Source: CAZJYC01 sp964550165
GTDB lineage: Bacteria; Acidobacteriota; Aminicenantia; Aminicenantales; Aminicenantaceae
Assembly: GCA_964550165.1 (NCBI GenBank)
Contig: CAZJYC010000033.1
Span: 1 to 27,033 of the forward strand
Direction: 5' to 3'
Length of the DNA: 27,033 bases
Shown one piece after another: positions 23,699 through 27,033 of the stretch. Below the pieces are notes generated by a model. That model worked only from the letters and a program-made list of their open reading frames with translations. It ran no database searches and was not told where the DNA came from. The translations under genes and the position numbers were made by a program. The number at the start of each line of letters is the position of its first letter. Positions within the stretch are counted from its first letter, which is position 1.

Positions 23699-24577
23699 TT
23701 AGGCGACAAGCCTTTTGATCTTATCAATCTTTTCGTTGGCCGCTTTTTCTCCGTCTTCGATTATTTTTGCCGAGTTAGTGAAATCGAATAGATCAAGATC
23801 CAGGTCAACTCTGATGACCAAATCCGCTTTTTTTATGTTTTCTTCAGTCGTTTTTGTGACCATGGTATCCACCATGCGGTGAATGAGCTGGAATGTGTTC
23901 TTGATTTCCTCTGCCGGCACTTCCTTGATCGGCCGGTGGATATCGACAAGCACTGTTTTCTCAGCGCCAAGGCTTTTGGCTATATCCACCGGTGCATTGT
24001 TGAGCACTCCGCCGTCAACAAGCAGCATGTCATCGATTCTAACAGGTTCAAAGACAATCGGAAAAGACATCGTTGCCCTGAGCGCCTTCCAGAGCTCTCC
24101 TTTATCGAAGATAATCTCTTTGCCGGAGATCAAATCGACCGCGTTACAGGCGAATTGAACCGGCAGGTCTTCGATGAGCCTTTCTTCAAAAAGCTTTTTT
24201 AAATATTCCTCCATGCGGTCCTTTGTGTTCAGCCCTATTTTCCTTAAGAGCCTGTTTTTATAACTCTCCAGCATGAGAATATCCATCACAGAGCGGATTC
24301 TCTTTGAGAGGAAGGGAAGATGAGGTTTTTCCAGAAAATTCTGGAGGCTGAGCTCGTCAGCAATTTTTCTCAGCTCCTCGGAAGAATAACCTGAGGCAAA
24401 AAGCCCGCCGATCATGGCCCCCATGGAAGTTCCGACGATTACAGGAGGCCTCAAACCATTCTTCTGGAAAACTTCAAGGACTCCGATATGCGCCAGTCCC
24501 CTTGAGCCGCCGCCCATGAGGACTAAAGCCCATTTCGCTTTCTTTTTTCTAAAAATTCCGAATATTTTCTTTATCAT
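23699..24577 (-). CDS. Patatin-like phospholipase (RssA/NTE type)
   Basis: A 292-residue serine hydrolase with a Ser-Asp catalytic dyad. Seen: the oxyanion loop GGGSRG (22-27), the nucleophile Ser51 in GTSMG and Asp188 in the VDGGVLNNAP block, followed by LGAEKTVLVDIH. The short basic N-terminus (MIKKIFGIFRKKKAK) could lie against the membrane; there is no signal peptide. Such proteins release fatty acids from phospholipids or lysophospholipids. The start ATG overlaps the stop of the glycerophosphodiesterase-like gene by four bases, so the two are translationally coupled. That fits consecutive breakdown of phospholipid to glycerophosphodiester and then glycerol phosphate. Confidence 0.88.
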   Translation of the reverse strand: MIKKIFGIFRKKKAKWALVLMGGGSRGLAHIGVLEVFQKNGLRPPVIVGTSMGAMIGGLFASGYSSEELRKIADELSLQNFLEKPHLPFLSKRIRSVMDILMLESYKNRLLRKIGLNTKDRMEEYLKKLFEERLIEDLPVQFACNAVDLISGKEIIFDKGELWKALRATMSFPIVFEPVRIDDMLLVDGGVLNNAPVDIAKSLGAEKTVLVDIHRPIKEVPAEEIKNTFQLIHRMVDTMVTKTTEENIKKADLVIRVDLDLDLFDFTNSAKIIEDGEKAANEKIDKIKRLVA

Positions 24578-25362
24578 TCTTCCAATCCTCTGTGGCAGAT
24601 CAAACGCCCTGCGTTTTCGCCCCTTCCTCCAGGGCGTTCCCCGCGGAAGTCTGTGATGACGACAAACTCCTTGAAGGCTTTTTCCTCCTCAAAAGTCTGA
24701 GCCTCTGTGCCCAGGACGAAATTGTTATTCCCAAGCGCTTTAATCTCTGGCCATGATGGCTGGAAACTGGAGAAAAATCCTCGCAGATAGAGCTTGGAGA
24801 AAAGAAGTCCGCCGATTCCCATATTTTTTGTTGCCTCAGCATGGCGTCTGAGGGAGACAAACATCTGGCCAATCGTCTTCGGATTGTAATGCGGGATAAA
24901 AAAGTCTTTTGCCGAAAAAAGATAGGGAACTATTCTCGCAGTCTGGATGCCGTTTGTGTGGATTAAAATCTCTGGAGAAAAGGATATGACATGGACATTT
25001 TCCAGGCGGAGCCGGGAACGCTTCAGAAAATCTGCGAGTTTATTGCCCATTTCCTGGCAGTAAACCGGGTCTTTTCTGAGCCCGAGCGCTGAATCTTCCT
25101 TGGCTTCTATCCAGAGAGTTTTGCCGCCGTCATTGACCAGTTTTACCAGATCAGGATGATGGATTAACTCCTCAAGCGTTTGAACGTCTTTAAGATCTTT
25201 GAATTCTGTGTCCAGCAGCCGCCGCCGGTTGTGCCTGGCATCGTGAAAAAGAACCAAAACTCTGCCTTTTGTGAACCTCACGTCAAACTCGCAGCCGTCG
25301 TAGGCTTGAAGAGCTGACAGGATCGAGGACACAGCGATCTTTCCGACATTTTGAGATAACAT
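24574..25362 (-). CDS. Glycerophosphodiester phosphodiesterase-like protein, atypical termini
   Basis: A 262-residue protein of the GDPD TIM-barrel family, which hydrolyses glycerophosphodiesters to glycerol 3-phosphate and an alcohol. Seen: SSILSALQAYDGCEFDVRF (12-30) with Glu25 and Asp27, LVLFHDARHN with His40, LWIEAKE with Glu86 and Lys88, VHVISFSPEIL and VVITDFRG near the end. The usual N-terminal strand with HRG, whose His is catalytic, is missing: the frame runs back to a TAA only 15 codons upstream without it. The last residues read RLICHRGLEE, so an HRG (His257) stands at the C-terminus instead. There is no signal peptide and only a weak ribosome site. It is coupled by an ATGA overlap to the patatin-like gene. 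The activity is uncertain because of the odd ends. Confidence 0.75.
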   Translation of the reverse strand: MLSQNVGKIAVSSILSALQAYDGCEFDVRFTKGRVLVLFHDARHNRRRLLDTEFKDLKDVQTLEELIHHPDLVKLVNDGGKTLWIEAKEDSALGLRKDPVYCQEMGNKLADFLKRSRLRLENVHVISFSPEILIHTNGIQTARIVPYLFSAKDFFIPHYNPKTIGQMFVSLRRHAEATKNMGIGGLLFSKLYLRGFFSSFQPSWPEIKALGNNNFVLGTEAQTFEEEKAFKEFVVITDFRGERPGGRGENAGRLICHRGLEE

Positions 25363-25516
25363 ATCTTTGGCAAAAATATAATATGAATGCTTTAAAAAGG
25401 ACAGCCTTTATTTCCTCGCCCTCCAACTCGGGCAATAAATAGGTTTTTTCGTATGTATGAGTTCTCTCTTTCTTCAGCTTAAATTTCATCAGCCGTTTCT
25501 TTATGAATCTTTAACA

Positions 25517-25549
25517 CAAAAAAATCAAGGAATCAAATTGTTGATTTGA
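25517..25549 (-). terminator. Weak terminator after the EEP-family gene
   Basis: On the minus strand TCAAAT/ATTTGA forms a 6-bp, A+T-rich stem with a 5-base loop a few bases after the stop at 25556, and a run of seven T follows about 8 bases later. The stem is weak. The 193-base gap to the next gene shows nothing else. Confidence 0.35.
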
Positions 25550-25555
25550 CTTAAT

Positions 25556-26464
25556 TTACCGCTCCGGTTGACAAGGAAACTCGATTTCAGACAGAACAGC
25601 ATTGTGGTCCGAGACAAACCGACCATCCCACCTCTCGGCGATTATACCGTGGCGCAAGACTTTGCCGGTATTCCTGACGAAAATGAAGTCGATACGATGA
25701 CTGGGTTTGATCTCAGTTTGAAAGCCGTTAAAGGTCTGGGTCGAGCCATAATGTTTCGACTTTGAGAGAAAATAGGTATCATCAAAACCTGAGAGCTTGC
25801 CAGCGCCGGATGTCAAGATTTTATAAGGCGAATTTTTCTCGGTGCAGTTGAAATCCCCGGTCAAAATAATCGGCTCATTTTCAGCCAGCTCCTGAATCTT
25901 CTTGAGCAGGAGCTCAGCGCTTTTGACCCGTGCTGTCTGGCCCACATGGTCAAAGTGGGTATTAAACGCAAAGAAGACTGTTTTTGTCAGTTTGTCTTCT
26001 ATTTTTCCCCAGGTGACGATTCGCGTACAGACAGCGTCCCAGCCTATCTTTCCCGGCTTCTCCGGAGTCTCAGAGAGCCAGAAAGTGGATTGGCTGATGA
26101 CCTTAAAACGGTCTTTTCGATATAAAACAGGGCTGTATTCGCCTTTTGTCTGGCCGTCGTCTCTGCCCACTCCAAACCAGCCGTATTCTGGCAGGAGCGC
26201 TTCCAGAGCTTTCACCTGGTCATGAAGAGCTTCCTGAAGTCCGGCGATATCGACTTTATGAAAACGGAGAGTCTCCGCCACCATCTCCTTTCTGCGCGGC
26301 CAGGCATTCTCGCCATCGCCAGGATTGTTGAAGCGAATGTTCAAGCTCATGACATTAATATTTTTTGTATCCAGGTCTTTTTCGGCCGGAGTTAAATGAG
26401 TTCCGATAAGGATCAATAATGATAGGAATACCACCGCTATAGCCCGAGAATTATCCTTATCCAT
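25556..26464 (-). CDS. Secreted endonuclease/exonuclease/phosphatase-family hydrolase
   Basis: A 302-residue protein of the DNase I/sphingomyelinase-like EEP fold. Residues 8-26 form a signal peptide or membrane anchor (AIAVVFLSLLILIGTHL). Catalytic motifs are complete: MSLNIRFNN (Asn42), AGLQEA (Glu78), FNTHFDHVG (His170), TGDFNCT (Asp204, Asn206), HRIDFIF (Asp259) and the closing SDHNAV (Asp286, His287). Exported members of this type usually act as Mg2+-dependent phosphodiesterases or phosphatases on nucleic acid, phospholipid head groups or sugar phosphates; the substrate is not clear here. Ribosome site GGAGG precedes ATG 26464, and a good promoter lies at 26497-26525. It is monocistronic. 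Confidence 0.87.
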   Translation of the reverse strand: MDKDNSRAIAVVFLSLLILIGTHLTPAEKDLDTKNINVMSLNIRFNNPGDGENAWPRRKEMVAETLRFHKVDIAGLQEALHDQVKALEALLPEYGWFGVGRDDGQTKGEYSPVLYRKDRFKVISQSTFWLSETPEKPGKIGWDAVCTRIVTWGKIEDKLTKTVFFAFNTHFDHVGQTARVKSAELLLKKIQELAENEPIILTGDFNCTEKNSPYKILTSGAGKLSGFDDTYFLSKSKHYGSTQTFNGFQTEIKPSHRIDFIFVRNTGKVLRHGIIAERWDGRFVSDHNAVLSEIEFPCQPER

Positions 26465-26496
26465 TTGTCCTCCGCTTAAGGGAAAGTGCTGAGAAA

Positions 26497-26525
26497 CCTA
26501 TAACACATGAAAAAATTAGTGTCAA
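26497..26525 (-). promoter_or_regulatory. Promoter of the EEP-family gene
   Basis: On the minus strand a perfect TTGACA, 17 bases and TATAGG (4/6). The predicted start near 26490 gives a leader of about 26 bases containing GGAGG before ATG 26464. Confidence 0.65.
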
Positions 26526-26685
26526 AAATCAAAAACTTGCATTTTTTAATATAATACTGACGGTTTGACTTTAACCTTGCGCTGTTCTATATATTCATAG
26601 AATTCCAAATCTGAAACAATCCAGTAGGAATTTATTGTTCGCTCTGGCCAATAATTGCCGGCGAAAAGAGAAAAAAGGTTTCTTG

Positions 26686-26811
26686 ATGAGCCTTGCTATT
26701 TTGGCTCTTCTTGCGTTTCTTCCTATAGCCTTGGTCTTCGTCCTCGTCGTCCTTTTCAGATGGCCGGCCACAAAGGCTATGCCTGATTTGGGACACCGGC
26801 AGAAGTTGTAG
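26686..26811 (+). pseudogene. Truncated L-lactate permease (LctP/LldP) N-terminal fragment
   Basis: ATG 26686 to TAG 26811 encodes 41 residues: a hydrophobic helix, SLAILALLAFLPIALVFVLV, then FRWPATKAMP and a short tail, DLGHRQKL. The LPI...RWPA-KAMP pattern is what I know from the first membrane segment of lactate permeases, which run to about 500-550 residues. After AMP the similarity stops, and no other frame continues it. AAAAAGG about 8 bases upstream is a fair ribosome site, so the start of a once-functional gene is plausible. The rest of 26465-27033 holds only the promoter above and a small GGAAC/GTTCC hairpin near 26921. A genuine small membrane peptide is the alternative. Confidence 0.5.
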
Positions 26812-27033
26812 GGCAAGGGAGGGACAGCTTTTAAAACTTCAATTTATTATTTCATTTTTTCCATTTATCCTGCGGACCAATAGAGAATGTCGCCGACATG
26901 AAACGATCATCAACAAACGAGGAACGATAATGTTCCTTCTCTGATCTCAACTTCTCAAAATAGAAAACGGTTAAACGAAAAGCTCTAACGAATGTTGAAG
27001 ACCTGATCCTGTTTCTATTGGCCGGGCAACTGT

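Noticed and set aside
26595..26816. 73-codon frame on the minus strand, Lys/Arg-rich
   Set aside because: It is antisense to the lactate-permease-like fragment with no recognisable family; the basic composition is the mirror of hydrophobic codons.
26960..27033. Open frame running off the window end (KRKALTNVEDLILFLLAGQ)
   Set aside because: It has no start codon or ribosome site and no recognised motif, and too little sequence to judge.
1..27033. tRNA, rRNA, CRISPR arrays, riboswitches and transposase genes
   Set aside because: I looked for T-loop GGTTCRANTCC motifs, regularly spaced repeats, conserved riboswitch cores and DDE or tyrosine transposase motifs and saw none; a covariance-model search would be needed to exclude weak RNA folds.

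Overview
The window (27,033 bases, about half G+C) reads as a dense bacterial chromosome segment with 22 intact protein genes, one broken gene fragment and a few repeats. There is no rRNA, tRNA, CRISPR array, transposase or phage gene that I can see. The gene mix suggests an anaerobic, Gram-negative-like bacterium: a PflX-type radical SAM protein, a reductive-dehalogenase-like Fe-S protein, methyltetrahydrofolate methyltransferase, ComA, DUF1015, DUF4416, and exported Tat and Sec proteins. Candidatus Aminicenantes or a relative is my best guess. That is inference from gene content only; no phylogenetic marker is present.

Left part (1-4836, + strand): a short dispersed-repeat copy, a UbiE/MenG quinone methyltransferase, a secreted sulfatase-fold enzyme with a TPR tail, an HPr-kinase-like P-loop protein, and phosphosulfolactate synthase (ComA). 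Next, on the - strand (4850-11249), are a secreted GH63-like glycosidase, a Tat-signal PflX-type radical SAM protein, and two tandem class-V PLP enzymes. One of these is kynureninase-like and cytosolic; the other is isopenicillin-N-epimerase-like and carries a Tat signal. A clear divergent promoter pair near 11292-11399 separates these from a secreted propeller-transglutaminase (+). A membrane-anchored reductive-dehalogenase-like protein (-) follows.

Middle (14655-16926): an A+T-richer NYN/OST-HTH ribonuclease-like gene, a possible remnant of a second NYN gene, and an M20 peptidase. The metabolic core (17183-23079, + strand) is a serine/alanine-type aminotransferase, SerA, a DUF1015 protein, a NifS/IscS cysteine desulfurase and an AcsE-type methyltransferase. 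The aminotransferase and SerA overlap and DUF1015 follows directly. Motifs in DUF1015 resemble the ParB-fold serine kinase SerK, so the three may form a complete, non-canonical phosphoserine route feeding sulfur and one-carbon metabolism. This is the most interesting candidate system here. A ~380-bp inverted-repeat-bounded element fills the gap between the desulfurase and methyltransferase genes; part of it recurs near 8521 and at the window start.

Right part (23100-26464, - strand): DUF4416, a patatin-like phospholipase translationally coupled to an unusual glycerophosphodiesterase-like gene, and a secreted endonuclease/exonuclease/phosphatase-family enzyme. The glycerophosphodiesterase-like protein lacks the usual N-terminal HRG but ends in CHRG. 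The last ~570 bases hold only a promoter and what looks like the first ~33 codons of an L-lactate permease, broken off.
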